DNA from: Maribacter sedimenticola
GTDB lineage: Bacteria; Bacteroidota; Bacteroidia; Flavobacteriales; Flavobacteriaceae
Length of the DNA: 42,933 nt
Assembly: GCF_900188415.1 (NCBI RefSeq)
Contig: NZ_FZNV01000002.1
Location: forward strand, 1 to 42,933
Direction: 5' to 3'
The notes below the pieces were generated by a model. It made no database searches. It was not told the origin of the DNA and saw nothing but the letters and a program-made list of their open reading frames with translations. The stretch's first letter is position 1, and each line of letters begins with the position of its first letter. The position numbers and the translations under genes were made by a program. This document shows, piece after piece, positions 1-9,569 of the stretch.

Positions 1-674
1 CAACGCTTCGGCTAACGGGCAATGCTTGGAAAAAAGTCCAGGTAGACCGTATCATAACAGCTGGAACGGTGTTGGAATTCGATGTGCGTATATCTGGTCT
101 TGGGGAGATACAGGGCATAGGTTTCGATAACGATAATTCTCTTACGGCGCCTTACGGGGAAAATTTTGTTCAGGTTGCGGGAACCCAGACCGATTTCGGT
201 CTACAGGCGTACCGCACATATAGCGGGAATGACTGGGTTTCCTACAGTATACCGGTCGGAGAATATTTTACGGGTAGTTTTACCTATATGTTATTTGCCG
301 GGGACAAGGATTCGAACGGGTCATCCCAAGAAAGTTATTACAGGAATATTGTCATAAGAGATAGTAGTATGACTAGTAAAGCACTTTTAAATAATATAAC
401 TAACGACAGTTTAGATAATGTTAAGGACTTAATTGTATTTCCAAACCCCACTGATGGCGAGTTAAATCTTGATTTATCTTCTCTTATAAATCGCAAATTA
501 AAGTTAAATGTGTTTAATTCAATTGGACAATTAGTGTATGAAAAAGAGATAGAATCTAATCATGAAAATGTTGAATCTATTAATATGAAAAATTTCGTTA
601 TTGGTATCTATTATATAAATATTGTGAATGAGGGCAATCGTTTGGAAAGTACGGTTGTGTTAATAAAGGAATAA
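1..674 (+). CDS. Secreted protein with T9SS type A sorting domain, 3' end only
   Basis: The reading frame is open from base 3 with no start in the window, so this is the C-terminal part of a longer gene; a GTG at 69 is internal. The first ~115 residues look like a beta-sandwich, carbohydrate-binding-like module (aromatic and Gly-rich, with EFDVRISG and DWVSYSIPVGEY). The last ~75 residues are a typical T9SS C-terminal domain: VFPNPTDGELNL, then VFNSIGQLVYE, and a final hydrophobic strand before the end IKE. Proteins with this domain are carried across the outer membrane by the type IX system and anchored or released outside. The module is GC-rich and the sorting domain very AT-rich. The catalytic identity cannot be told because the N-terminus is missing. 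Confidence 0.85.
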   Translation, partial: TLRLTGNAWKKVQVDRIITAGTVLEFDVRISGLGEIQGIGFDNDNSLTAPYGENFVQVAGTQTDFGLQAYRTYSGNDWVSYSIPVGEYFTGSFTYMLFAGDKDSNGSSQESYYRNIVIRDSSMTSKALLNNITNDSLDNVKDLIVFPNPTDGELNLDLSSLINRKLKLNVFNSIGQLVYEKEIESNHENVESINMKNFVIGIYYINIVNEGNRLESTVVLIKE

Positions 675-700
675 TTTTATTAAGAAGTGATATGTTAAAG

Positions 701-728
701 TCCTTTTCCTACGGGAAAGGGATTTTTT
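701..728 (+). terminator. Rho-independent terminator after the T9SS cargo gene
   Basis: A 9-bp stem (701-709 with 714-722, one G-U pair) closes a TACG tetraloop and is followed by six T. It sits 27 bases after the stop codon. Confidence 0.8.
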
Positions 729-754
729 ATTATGGCACAGGAATTGAAATAGTG

Positions 755-787
755 TTGATGTAAAAAAAGCGTTAGGCACTGTATTTG
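755..787 (+). promoter_or_regulatory. Candidate lon promoter
   Basis: TTG (755-757), a 22-base spacer and TGTATTTG (780-787) approximate the Bacteroidota TTG/TAnnTTTG pair, with G in place of A at the second base. It would give a leader of about 75 bases before lon. This is the weakest promoter listed. Confidence 0.3.
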
Positions 788-870
788 CGCTCTTAGGGGC
801 GATAATATAGTTGTAATGTATAATTTCTTAAAATAAAATTCTGTTTTTATAATGACAGAATGACCGATAT

Positions 871-3327
871 ATGAGTATGAAAGATTCTAAATTTTCAAAT
901 TTTGACAATATGTCCTTACAGGGAATCGATCAGGATTCTGAGTTAATACCATTATTGACCCCTGAAGATGAAGAACAGATGAACAGTGAGACCCTGCCAG
1001 AGACCTTGCCTATATTACCACTTAGGAATACGGTACTTTTTCCTGGGGTGGTCATTCCTATTACTGCGGGCAGGGACAAGAGTATTCGTCTGATCAAGGA
1101 TGCCAATAATGGGTCAAAGGTCATTGGTGTAGTATCCCAGAAAGATGAGGAAACGGAAAATCCGGAAGTAAAGGATATTAACACATTGGGGACCGTGGCC
1201 AGAATTTTGAGGGTGCTACAGATGCCTGATGGAAATACTACGGTTATCATTCAAGGAAAAAAACGCTTTGAAATTGCCGAGGTCTTGACCAAGAAACCTT
1301 ACATCACGGCTACCGTAAGGGAAACAAGTGAAATAAGGCCGGAGAAGAACGACAAGGAATTTTTTGCCATTATAGAATCCATAAAGGAATTGGCACTAAA
1401 GATTATTAGGGATAATCCTAATATTCCTAGCGAAGCTTCTTTTGCAATTAAAAATATTCAAAGCGATTCGTTTCTCATCAACTTTGTTTCTTCTAATCTT
1501 AATTTGGATGTTAAGGCCAAGCAGGAACTATTGGAGATAGGTAGTTTACAGGAGCGGGCATTGGCTACGTTGAAATATATGAATGTTGAACTGCAAAAGT
1601 TAGAACTTAAGAACGACATTCAATCCAAAGTTAGAAATGATTTGGATCAGCAGCAACGAGAATATTTCCTCCACCAACAAATGAAGACCATTCAAGAAGA
1701 ATTGGGTGGTGTTTCCTATGATGAGGAATTGGAGGAAATGAAGGAAAAGGCCAAGAAGAAAAAATGGGGTAAAAAGGTTAAGGAGCATTTTGCAAAGGAA
1801 TTGTCCAAAATGCAACGTATGAACCCTCAGGTGGCGGAATATTCCATCCAAAGAAATTATTTGGATTTATTACTTGAGTTGCCATGGAAAGAATATAGCA
1901 AGGATAAATTTGACCTCAAACGTGCACAGCGTATATTGGACCGTGATCACTATGGTCTGGAGGATGTAAAGCGCAGGATAGTTGAGTATTTGGCAGTCCT
2001 TAAATTAAGGAATGATATGAAGTCGCCAATTCTGTGCTTATATGGACCTCCAGGTGTAGGTAAGACATCTTTGGGTAAATCCATAGCGGAAGCTTTAGGT
2101 AGGGAATATGTTAGAATGTCTCTTGGTGGATTGCGTGATGAAGCAGAAATACGAGGTCACCGTAAAACATATATAGGCGCAATGCCCGGTAGAATAATCC
2201 AAAGTTTAAAAAAGGCCGGTACGTCCAATCCTGTCTTTATTTTGGACGAGATAGATAAGTTGTCAAATAGTAACCAAGGTGATCCGTCCTCTGCAATGTT
2301 AGAGGTTTTGGATCCTGAACAAAATAGTGATTTCCATGATAATTTCTTGGAGTTGGGCTATGACCTTTCTAAAGTCATGTTCGTGGCCACGGCCAATAAT
2401 TTGAGCAATATTCAACCGGCGTTAAGGGACCGTATGGAGATTATCCATGTTAGTGGGTATACCATAGAGGAAAAGGTAGAGATTGCCAAAAAACATTTAT
2501 TGCCCAAACAACTTACGGAACACGGCCTAAATCCAAGTCATTTAAAGATTGGAAAACCCCAATTGGAAAAAATCGTTGAAGGATATACGCGAGAGTCGGG
2601 TGTACGTTCATTGGAGAAGCAAATAGCGAAAATGGTACGTTACGCGGCAAAATCCATTGCCACAGAAGAGGAATATGATGTTAAGGTAAGCAATGATGTG
2701 ATCATTGAGGTTTTGGGTGCCCCTAAAATGGAAAGGGATAAATATGAGAATAATGAGGTAGCGGGTGTAGTTACCGGACTTGCATGGACCAGTGTAGGTG
2801 GAGATATTCTGTTCATAGAATCCATACTTTCCAAGGGTAAAGGAGCGCTGAGCATAACGGGTAACCTTGGTAAGGTAATGAAGGAATCTGCTACAATTGC
2901 AATGGAGTATATCAAGTCCAATGCAGAACGTTTTGGTATAGATTCGGAAATTTTTGAAAAATATAATGTTCATATTCATGTACCGGAAGGTGCAACACCA
3001 AAAGATGGTCCAAGTGCAGGTATCACCATGTTGACGTCTTTGGTGTCCTTGTTTACTCAAAAGCGTATAAAAAAGAGTTTGGCGATGACGGGAGAAATCA
3101 CGTTAAGGGGAAAGGTACTTCCGGTTGGGGGTATCAAGGAAAAGATCCTTGCAGCCAAAAGAGCACGTATTAAGGAGATTATATTATGTGCGGATAATGA
3201 ACGTGATATTAAGGAAATTAAGGAATCTTATTTAAAAGGGCTAACTTTTCACTATGTTAAGGAAATGTCTGAAGTGATCGATATTGCCTTAACGGACCAA
3301 AATGTAAAAAATGCAAAGGACCTATAA
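871..3327 (+). CDS. lon: ATP-dependent protease Lon (LonA type)
   Basis: This cytoplasmic AAA+ serine protease degrades misfolded and regulatory proteins. The 818 residues match LonA. An N-terminal substrate domain ([13 protein letters not shown], about 46-58) is followed by a coiled helical region (~230-310), then the ATPase with Walker A GPPGVGKT (392-399) and Walker B VFILDE (455-460). The C-terminal protease has catalytic Ser715 in PKDGPSAG and Lys758 in GGIKEK. The acidic, low-complexity first ~40 residues are typical of Bacteroidota Lon. The ATG at 871 is the first in frame and no Shine-Dalgarno is present. cmk follows after 27 bases, so the two may be cotranscribed. Confidence 0.98.
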   Translation: MSMKDSKFSNFDNMSLQGIDQDSELIPLLTPEDEEQMNSETLPETLPILPLRNTVLFPGVVIPITAGRDKSIRLIKDANNGSKVIGVVSQKDEETENPEVKDINTLGTVARILRVLQMPDGNTTVIIQGKKRFEIAEVLTKKPYITATVRETSEIRPEKNDKEFFAIIESIKELALKIIRDNPNIPSEASFAIKNIQSDSFLINFVSSNLNLDVKAKQELLEIGSLQERALATLKYMNVELQKLELKNDIQSKVRNDLDQQQREYFLHQQMKTIQEELGGVSYDEELEEMKEKAKKKKWGKKVKEHFAKELSKMQRMNPQVAEYSIQRNYLDLLLELPWKEYSKDKFDLKRAQRILDRDHYGLEDVKRRIVEYLAVLKLRNDMKSPILCLYGPPGVGKTSLGKSIAEALGREYVRMSLGGLRDEAEIRGHRKTYIGAMPGRIIQSLKKAGTSNPVFILDEIDKLSNSNQGDPSSAMLEVLDPEQNSDFHDNFLELGYDLSKVMFVATANNLSNIQPALRDRMEIIHVSGYTIEEKVEIAKKHLLPKQLTEHGLNPSHLKIGKPQLEKIVEGYTRESGVRSLEKQIAKMVRYAAKSIATEEEYDVKVSNDVIIEVLGAPKMERDKYENNEVAGVVTGLAWTSVGGDILFIESILSKGKGALSITGNLGKVMKESATIAMEYIKSNAERFGIDSEIFEKYNVHIHVPEGATPKDGPSAGITMLTSLVSLFTQKRIKKSLAMTGEITLRGKVLPVGGIKEKILAAKRARIKEIILCADNERDIKEIKESYLKGLTFHYVKEMSEVIDIALTDQNVKNAKDL

Positions 3328-3354
3328 ACGTCCTTTTATTCCTATTTTTAGAAT

Positions 3355-4044
3355 ATGAAAAAAATTACCATAGCAATAGATGGTTTTTCCTCTACAGGTA
3401 AAAGTACTTTGGCCAAACAGTTGGCAAAAAAGCTCCAATACATTTATGTGGATACTGGTGCAATGTACCGTGCCGTAACCCTGTTTGCAATGCAAAACGG
3501 ATTTATAGAGGATGGTAAAATTGATAGGCATGCTTTGGTAAATGCGTTAGATCGGATAGAATTAAATTTCGTGTTCAACGAGGATCTTGGATTTGCGGAA
3601 ATGTACTTGAACAATTTAAATGTAGAAAAGGAGATTAGGACAATGCCCGTTTCCAAGAACGTTAGTCAGGTTTCAGAACTGGCAGAGGTACGTTCAAAAC
3701 TGGTTGCTTTGCAAAAGGCAATGGGTGTTGATAAAGGTATTGTTATGGATGGAAGGGATATAGGCTCCGTAGTTTTTCCAGATGCCGAACTTAAGATTTT
3801 TATGACTGCATCACCAGAAAAAAGAGCGGTAAGAAGGTATAAGGAATTGCTGGATAGGGGAGAGGACGTTCAATATGAGGATATCTTGGAGAATGTTCAG
3901 AAGCGAGATTATATAGATTCCAATAGGGAAATTTCACCACTGGTAAAAGCCAAGGACGCCATAGATTTTGACAATAGCGACGTAGGTTTGGAAGATCAGT
4001 TCCAAAGAATTTATGAGCATGCGCTAAGGATCATCAATAAATAG
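3355..4044 (+). CDS. cmk: (d)CMP kinase
   Basis: It phosphorylates CMP and dCMP to the diphosphates using ATP, in pyrimidine nucleotide recycling. The 229-residue protein starts with a P-loop, GFSSTGKST (10-18), then YVDTGAMYRAV, which is typical of cytidylate kinase. VMDGRDIGSVVFPDA supplies the conserved NMP-binding Arg-Asp. The C-terminal lid contains KRDYIDSNREISPL. Length and motif order are normal. It lies 27 bases after lon and ends at a strong bidirectional terminator. Confidence 0.97.
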   Translation: MKKITIAIDGFSSTGKSTLAKQLAKKLQYIYVDTGAMYRAVTLFAMQNGFIEDGKIDRHALVNALDRIELNFVFNEDLGFAEMYLNNLNVEKEIRTMPVSKNVSQVSELAEVRSKLVALQKAMGVDKGIVMDGRDIGSVVFPDAELKIFMTASPEKRAVRRYKELLDRGEDVQYEDILENVQKRDYIDSNREISPLVKAKDAIDFDNSDVGLEDQFQRIYEHALRIINK

Positions 4045-4050
4045 ACATAA

Positions 4051-4081
4051 AAAAAGAGGTTAGCAGCGCTAACCTCTTTTT
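4051..4081. terminator. Bidirectional terminator between cmk and the LysM gene
   Basis: A perfect 14-bp stem (4051-4064 with 4068-4081) around a 3-base AGC loop starts in an A-run and ends in a T-run. It can stop transcription of cmk (plus) and of the converging LysM gene (minus). Confidence 0.9.
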
Positions 4082-4104
4082 ATTTATAATAATTGCTTTG
4101 CAAC

Positions 4105-4485
4105 TTATTTGTTAGGAATAACCAATACTTGATCAGGATGAATTACATCAGGATTTTTCAAAATACCGGTATTGGCCTCAAAAATGGACTTATACTTCAT
4201 AGCATCACCATAATAATGTTTTGCTATTTTGCTCAATGATTCGCCACTTTTGACAACATGTCTGTGATATACAGAATCATCTTCTACAGTAATATTTGCT
4301 TTTATATCAGATGGGCTCTCTCCGCCAATGGCTTTGATTTTGTCCCAAATCAAATCTTTTTCATAAGGAGTTTTTGCTTGTCCCTTTACTTTAAGAATAT
4401 CGCCTTCAACGGTAACGTTTCCATCTTTTATTCCCAATTGCTCACCTAGGTCTAGAACACCTTGGTATTTTGCTTTAACACTCAT
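4105..4485 (-). CDS. BON and LysM domain protein
   Basis: A 126-residue protein with no signal peptide. The first ~60 residues resemble a BON-like fold (VTVEGDILKVKGQA). Residues ~73-124 form a LysM module: HVVKSGESLSKIAKHYYGD, then NPDVIHPDQVLVIPNK. This arrangement matches the small YgaU/Kbp-like family; E. coli Kbp is a cytoplasmic potassium-binding protein, so a cell-wall role should not be assumed from LysM alone. It converges on cmk across a shared terminator and is transcribed alone, about 260 bases from the divergent rpsA. No clear promoter element was found for it. Confidence 0.9.
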   Translation of the reverse strand: MSVKAKYQGVLDLGEQLGIKDGNVTVEGDILKVKGQAKTPYEKDLIWDKIKAIGGESPSDIKANITVEDDSVYHRHVVKSGESLSKIAKHYYGDAMKYKSIFEANTGILKNPDVIHPDQVLVIPNK

Positions 4486-4598
4486 AATAATCTTTTATTT
4501 AATGGTTAATATAATGCTTGTAAGATAGGCATATTAATATTATTTTTCTTAAAAACGGCCGTATAAAATTTAATTGCCTTGATACTTAATAAAGTAGG

Positions 4599-4629
4599 TT
4601 GCCTATTTGAAATAAAATGATTAGTTTTG
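4599..4629 (+). promoter_or_regulatory. Probable rpsA promoter
   Basis: TTG (4599-4601), a 20-base spacer and TAGTTTTG (4622-4629) match the Flavobacterium-type TTG/TAnnTTTG consensus. Transcription would start near 4636, leaving a leader of about 114 bases. That is long for this window and leaves room for autoregulation by S1. Confidence 0.5.
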
Positions 4630-4749
4630 CACACCTTTTTTGCAAGTATATCAAGAGAAAAAGGATAGTTAAAAAAATAAACGTAACAACTTTCATAGTC
4701 GTTGCCTAAGTCTTGATAAGGTTATGGAATACAAATTATTGATCAGCAA

Positions 4750-6588
4750 ATGGCTGAAGAAAAAACAAACGCAGAGGTAGCTGAAACTACCGAAGCAACA
4801 CAACAAACGGCTGTAGAGACTCCACAGCAAGATCCTCAAGAATTTTTAGAAAACTTTAATTGGGAGAAATACGAACAAGGAATTGAGCGTGTTGATGATT
4901 CTAAATTGCAGGAATTTGAAAAATTGGTAGCCGAAAATTTCGTTGACACTGCAGATGCTGAAGTTGTTGAAGGAAAAGTGGTGTATATTACTGATAGGGA
5001 AGCTATCATTGATATCAATGCAAAATCTGAAGGTGTAATTTCGTTAAACGAATTTCGTTACAACCCAGGTTTAAAAGTAGGTGACAAGGTAGAGGTATTG
5101 ATCGATATTCGTGAGGATAAGAGTGGTCAATTGGTACTATCTCACAGAAAGGCGAGAACTATTATGGCTTGGGACCGTGTAAATGCGGCTCATGACAAAG
5201 AAGAAATCGTTAGTGGTTTTGTGAAGTGCAGAACTAAAGGTGGTATGATCGTTGACGTATTTGGTATTGAAGCTTTCTTACCAGGTTCTCAAATTGATGT
5301 TGAGCCAATTCGTGACTACGACCAGTATGTTAACAAGACAATGGAATTCAAGGTTGTAAAGATCAACCACGAATTTAAGAACGTTGTTGTTTCTCATAAA
5401 GCTCTTATTGAAGCTGATATTGAAGAACAGAAGAAAGAAATCATTAGCCAACTTGAAAAAGGACAGGTATTGGAAGGTGTTGTTAAAAACATTACTTCTT
5501 ATGGTGTCTTTATTGATCTTGGTGGTGTTGATGGTTTAGTTCACATTACTGACCTTTCTTGGAGCAGAATCAACCACCCGAACGAGGTTGTTGAATTAGA
5601 TCAGAAATTAAATGTTGTAATTCTTGATTTTGATGAAAACAAATCTAGAATTCAATTAGGTCTTAAGCAATTGGAGAAGCATCCTTGGGAAGCTTTATCC
5701 GATGAAATTAAGATTGGTGATAAAGTAAAAGGTAAAGTAGTTGTTATCGCTGATTACGGCGCATTCATCGAAGTTGTTGAAGGTGTTGAAGGTCTTATCC
5801 ACGTTTCTGAAATGTCTTGGTCTACGCACTTGCGTTCTGCACAGGATTTCGTAAATGTTGGTGATGAGGTAGAAGCGGTCGTATTAACATTGGATCGTGA
5901 AGATCGTAAAATGTCTCTTGGTATCAAGCAATTGACTCCAGACCCTTGGACTGATATTACTACTAAATACCCTGTAGGTTCTAAACATAAAGGTATTGTA
6001 AGAAACTTTACAAACTTTGGTGTTTTTGTTGAGCTAGAAGAAGGTATAGACGGTTTAATTTACATCTCCGATCTTTCTTGGACTAAGAAAATCAAGCATC
6101 CATCTGAGTTTACTAACGTAGGTGATACTTTAGAAGTTGAAGTATTGGAACTTGATGTTGAAGGTCGTAAGTTGAGCTTAGGTCATAAGCAGACTACTGA
6201 AAACCCATGGGATAAATATGAAACTGAATTCGCATTGGGTACAGTTCATACAGCAACCATTTCTGATGTAGTCGATAAGGGTGCAACAATTGAATTTAAC
6301 GAGGATATTACTGCATTTATTCCACAACGTCACTTGGAAAAAGAAGATGGTAAAAAACTAGGTAAAGGCGATGAAGCTGAATTCAAGATTATTGAGTTCA
6401 ACAAAGACTTCAAACGTGTAGTAGCTAGTCATACTGCTATTTTCCGTGAAGAAGAGCAACGTAACGTAAAAGCGGCTGTCAAAAGACAAGCAGCTAGTGC
6501 AGATGAAGCTAAGCCAACTTTAGGTGATGCTAACGATGCGTTACAAGCGTTGAAAGACAAAATGGAAGCTGATTCTAAGAAGAAGTAA
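4750..6588 (+). CDS. rpsA: 30S ribosomal protein S1
   Basis: S1 binds mRNA on the 30S subunit. The 612 residues contain six S1 OB-fold repeats, at roughly 72-137, 155-219, 239-309, 325-397, 410-484 and 498-565, with typical motifs such as YGVFIDLGGVDGLVHITDLSW and FGVFVELEEGIDGLIYISDLSW-type segments. An acidic Glu/Thr/Gln-rich stretch comes before the repeats and a Lys-rich tail follows. It is longer than E. coli S1 (557) at both ends, as is usual in Bacteroidota. Codon use is skewed as in a highly expressed gene. A single gene, flanked by its own promoter and terminator. Confidence 0.98.
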   Translation: MAEEKTNAEVAETTEATQQTAVETPQQDPQEFLENFNWEKYEQGIERVDDSKLQEFEKLVAENFVDTADAEVVEGKVVYITDREAIIDINAKSEGVISLNEFRYNPGLKVGDKVEVLIDIREDKSGQLVLSHRKARTIMAWDRVNAAHDKEEIVSGFVKCRTKGGMIVDVFGIEAFLPGSQIDVEPIRDYDQYVNKTMEFKVVKINHEFKNVVVSHKALIEADIEEQKKEIISQLEKGQVLEGVVKNITSYGVFIDLGGVDGLVHITDLSWSRINHPNEVVELDQKLNVVILDFDENKSRIQLGLKQLEKHPWEALSDEIKIGDKVKGKVVVIADYGAFIEVVEGVEGLIHVSEMSWSTHLRSAQDFVNVGDEVEAVVLTLDREDRKMSLGIKQLTPDPWTDITTKYPVGSKHKGIVRNFTNFGVFVELEEGIDGLIYISDLSWTKKIKHPSEFTNVGDTLEVEVLELDVEGRKLSLGHKQTTENPWDKYETEFALGTVHTATISDVVDKGATIEFNEDITAFIPQRHLEKEDGKKLGKGDEAEFKIIEFNKDFKRVVASHTAIFREEEQRNVKAAVKRQAASADEAKPTLGDANDALQALKDKMEADSKKK

Positions 6589-6624
6589 TTTCATTGATAT
6601 AGATCCTTTAAAAGGATTATAAGT

Positions 6625-6655
6625 AAAAGCCCGGATTTGTTGTCCGGGCTTTTTT
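6625..6655 (+). terminator. rpsA terminator
   Basis: An 11-bp stem (6625-6635 with 6643-6653, GC-rich core CCCGG/CCGGG) around a 7-base loop, with flanking A and T runs. It lies 36 bases after rpsA and could also serve the converging gene. Confidence 0.9.
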
Positions 6656-6739
6656 AGTTATCACCTTACCGGTTCCTATTAGGGTTCCTATAAAATGAAT
6701 TACTAGTGGAGATTCTTAAGGATTACGTTTTTGTGAGTT

Positions 6740-7993
6740 TTAGTTGACTTTTCTTTTAACGAACCATAGGTCTTCTAAGCTTAAGTTTAAACTTAATAGA
6801 TGGTAATTTTCCTTGACCAATACGTTTTGTAAAATGCCTTTTGAACCATAGCTATAAGATAGGTTGATCATGGAATGTGTACCTCTACTTGTAGGTATGC
6901 CTATACCTGCGGTAATGTTATAACCTTCAACTTTTTTATTCGCAATATTTAAATATCCGTTATCGTAATTATAGCCTAATCGATATCTAATTCTTTGGCT
7001 ATACTTATAACCTTTGGGGTTCTTAACATATTCCAGGCCAAGGGCAAAGATATCTTGATCAGTATATGTGCCAATATTTTCCGACTGGTTGGTGTTGCTC
7101 CAGAAGTTTTTCTTGTAATCTGCATTAAGTGTAATTTGATCAATGGGCTTTAAGCTAAGTCCTACACCAAGTTCCAAGGGTAAATTAAAGTCGGCCACGT
7201 TATCGGTTTTCTCGTCTTCTACACTAATTTCCGTACCATATAGATTCTTTGTTACCGACCGCTTTAATTGTCCGTTTAAACTGGTAGGTAGTTGCGCGGT
7301 AGCACCTATGGTTATTTGGTCCATTATATCCCACTGCATTCCAAATCCAATCCTAGCACCATTATAATTGGTTTTTTCAGTAGATTCAAATGTGGTAGAA
7401 TTATAGATAAAGGCTTCATTTTCTTCAATGTTGCCAAATAAGAAAGAAGTACTTAACCCTATCCTAAAGCGGTCCGTTAGGGCGTAACCAATATTTAGGC
7501 GTAAATCGCTTAATCCCCCAACGCCGGTAATATTACTTTCAAAGGTTTGTGTGGAACCTTCTATATTGGTGCTTACGCCCAAAATTGAATAGCCAACATC
7601 GCTATAGGGTATTAGGGAAATACCTGCGCCAAGATTTTCCGCAATTCTAAACCCAAAAGCTAAATTGGAGAAGTTTATGATAGTTTTGTTTTCGGAAGTA
7701 CTTTTATTGCTGTAGTTGTTAAATTCTCCTGTAATCCCAATATCATATAGAAAAGAATTTTGGGGAATGAGCGCATAGGTAGAAGGGTTTAAGTTATTTA
7801 ACTCATACATTGATTTAGTACCTATACCGCTATATCCCAGGCCATTGAACTTGCCAATGCTGGTTTGGTTGATTACTCCTAGACCGTAGAGGGAATATGG
7901 GGAGCTTGTAAGTGCTTCGGATTGAGCCCTTCCATGGTATAACGTAATTAAAAAAATAATCAAAATTAGGCACTGCTGCTTATTCTTCCTCAT
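6740..7993 (-). CDS. Outer-membrane beta-barrel protein
   Basis: About 417 residues with an N-terminal signal peptide (MRKNKQQ, a hydrophobic stretch, then cleavage near GRAQ). The body alternates amphipathic strands and Gly/Asn turns. It starts with SPYSLYGLG and has segments such as FSNLAFGFRIAENLGAGISL, which resemble FadL/OmpP1-like or PorV-like barrels. It ends in a strand with LSLNLSLEDLWF. No specific ligand can be named. The upstream ATGs at 8005 and 7996 are alternatives; 7993 gives the best signal peptide. It overlaps the end of the DUF4270 gene by 14 bases, so the two are translationally coupled. Confidence 0.8.
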   Translation of the reverse strand: MRKNKQQCLILIIFLITLYHGRAQSEALTSSPYSLYGLGVINQTSIGKFNGLGYSGIGTKSMYELNNLNPSTYALIPQNSFLYDIGITGEFNNYSNKSTSENKTIINFSNLAFGFRIAENLGAGISLIPYSDVGYSILGVSTNIEGSTQTFESNITGVGGLSDLRLNIGYALTDRFRIGLSTSFLFGNIEENEAFIYNSTTFESTEKTNYNGARIGFGMQWDIMDQITIGATAQLPTSLNGQLKRSVTKNLYGTEISVEDEKTDNVADFNLPLELGVGLSLKPIDQITLNADYKKNFWSNTNQSENIGTYTDQDIFALGLEYVKNPKGYKYSQRIRYRLGYNYDNGYLNIANKKVEGYNITAGIGIPTSRGTHSMINLSYSYGSKGILQNVLVKENYHLLSLNLSLEDLWFVKRKVN

Positions 7994-9332
7994 CATATAT
8001 TGCATAGGTTAGTTCTAATATGGTTTCGTTGGTTCCATTACCGTTTGCATTTAGCACAAAGCGATCAACGGTAGAATTATAATTTATGGGAAGTAAGATC
8101 AGGGCGTCATCCTTATCCCTACTTTTTAATTGTAGTTCCTCTAGATAAAAAGCTAAGGGTAATTGGTAATATATATCGTTAAACTCTTGATTTTCCTTGT
8201 TTAGGATGGCATAAACAGCGCTACCGGAAATGCTTAATTGTTCCGTTAGTACATTATTGTGGTCAACGACATAAACGGCAAGGGAATCGCTCAGTATTAA
8301 TTCGTCACTATAGGATAGGGGCGCAGGTTTAATCTTGAGTACACCGTCAAGAATAGTTCCGTTACCGGGAATATCAAATAATGTGGACATATTTGGAAAC
8401 TGCAGACGCATGGCTATACCAATACCGGATTGTATGTAGCTTTGATTATTAGAGGCCGCACTAGCCAAGTTTATTTCACTGTTGATCAATGTTTGTAGTG
8501 GAGGAATTGGGGCATCAGCGGTAATCTGGTTAAAAAAAGGTATAGGCGTACTTGTAGTATTTAATCGTATATCCAAATATCCTTGAACCGACTCTTCAGA
8601 AGTAGGAATGCTATAATATAACCTAACGAAGGTGCGGTCGGCGCTTTTTGAAAATCCAATTATCGATCCGTTGTCACTACCCCTTGGAACCATGGCAATA
8701 CCTTTATATCTATCTATATATTCATCGGTATTTACAATATTCTTTTCTTGAAGTTGATTGAATATATCCGTACCGTAATGGTCCATAAGTTTAATTCGTA
8801 TGGAATCACCGGAAATAGGTCTTGGGTAATATTCTATTGAACCTAGGTTGTCTTCGTCATGGGTAATTGTACTTGTGTTGTAAAAATTATCCCCATCTGC
8901 AGGTTTCAATTGTTCGCTGATCCGTTTAATTTCAATTGTATTTTTTTGTAGTGTATCGTTGTAATAATAATTGTCATATCCGGCAATAAAAACAATACTA
9001 TCAAACTGGGCTTCCGTGTCAATACTGTAAGTTGAGGGTAGAAATTGCATAAAGCCTGACGCGTTTACCGTACCAAAAATCGAATCATGGTACCTGCCCA
9101 CTAAAATTCTAGTAGACTCAGAAGTTATAATACTGTCAAATTTCATGGTGGAGGTCTCAACGCTCAAAGTATCTATATGATAAAGTTGAATGTTACTATT
9201 GGTGAATGTTTCGCCTGCTACAAAATCAGAGTCATTATAATTTTCCTGTGAACAGGACATTACCATAATGTAAAGGGCTAGAAAGGTTATAATCCCAAAT
9301 ATCTTGGGTTTTGGGTGTTTTACAATGTGCAT
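7980..9332 (-). CDS. DUF4270 family lipoprotein
   Basis: About 450 residues. The ATG at 9332 gives a short basic start (MHIVKHPKPK), a hydrophobic core and a lipobox ending at Cys27 (MVMSC), so the protein is probably anchored to the outer membrane. The longer frame to 9365 uses TTG and adds residues that spoil the signal. Recognisable DUF4270 features include the opening DSDFVAGETF, the GRYHDSIFG segment and the FLPSTYSI segment. The function of the family is unknown. It is cotranscribed with the beta-barrel gene behind it, which points to a shared role at the outer membrane. Confidence 0.88.
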   Translation of the reverse strand: MHIVKHPKPKIFGIITFLALYIMVMSCSQENYNDSDFVAGETFTNSNIQLYHIDTLSVETSTMKFDSIITSESTRILVGRYHDSIFGTVNASGFMQFLPSTYSIDTEAQFDSIVFIAGYDNYYYNDTLQKNTIEIKRISEQLKPADGDNFYNTSTITHDEDNLGSIEYYPRPISGDSIRIKLMDHYGTDIFNQLQEKNIVNTDEYIDRYKGIAMVPRGSDNGSIIGFSKSADRTFVRLYYSIPTSEESVQGYLDIRLNTTSTPIPFFNQITADAPIPPLQTLINSEINLASAASNNQSYIQSGIGIAMRLQFPNMSTLFDIPGNGTILDGVLKIKPAPLSYSDELILSDSLAVYVVDHNNVLTEQLSISGSAVYAILNKENQEFNDIYYQLPLAFYLEELQLKSRDKDDALILLPINYNSTVDRFVLNANGNGTNETILELTYAIYDEEE

Positions 9333-9506
9333 TGAACTTATGTTTTTCTCAAAACTAGAAACCAACTATGGTTCGTAAAACCGCAATAGACCAACTGGGA
9401 AAGTTATAAGATGAACATAGTGAATAGTACTACTAAAGGCAAGTAAGTATTGGTAGATTAAATTGCGGGTTTGGTATGTTAAAAACCATAATTTATCTAT
9501 TGCATT

Positions 9507-9537
9507 TTTAGGGAGGATGACTGCTCTACTAGATTTG
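9507..9537 (+). promoter_or_regulatory. Candidate promoter of the Kelch gene
   Basis: TAGATTTG (9530-9537) is a full TAnnTTTG match, with TTTA (9507-9510) 19 bases upstream as a weak -33 element. The start would fall near 9544, giving about a 26-base leader to the ATG at 9570. That favours 9570 over the ATG at 9549. Confidence 0.45.
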
Positions 9538-9569
9538 GAGCAAACAAAATGGCAATTAAAATAAAAACG

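Noticed and set aside
2608..3060. 150-codon minus-strand frame inside lon
   Set aside because: It is antisense to the protease domain and has no conserved pattern.
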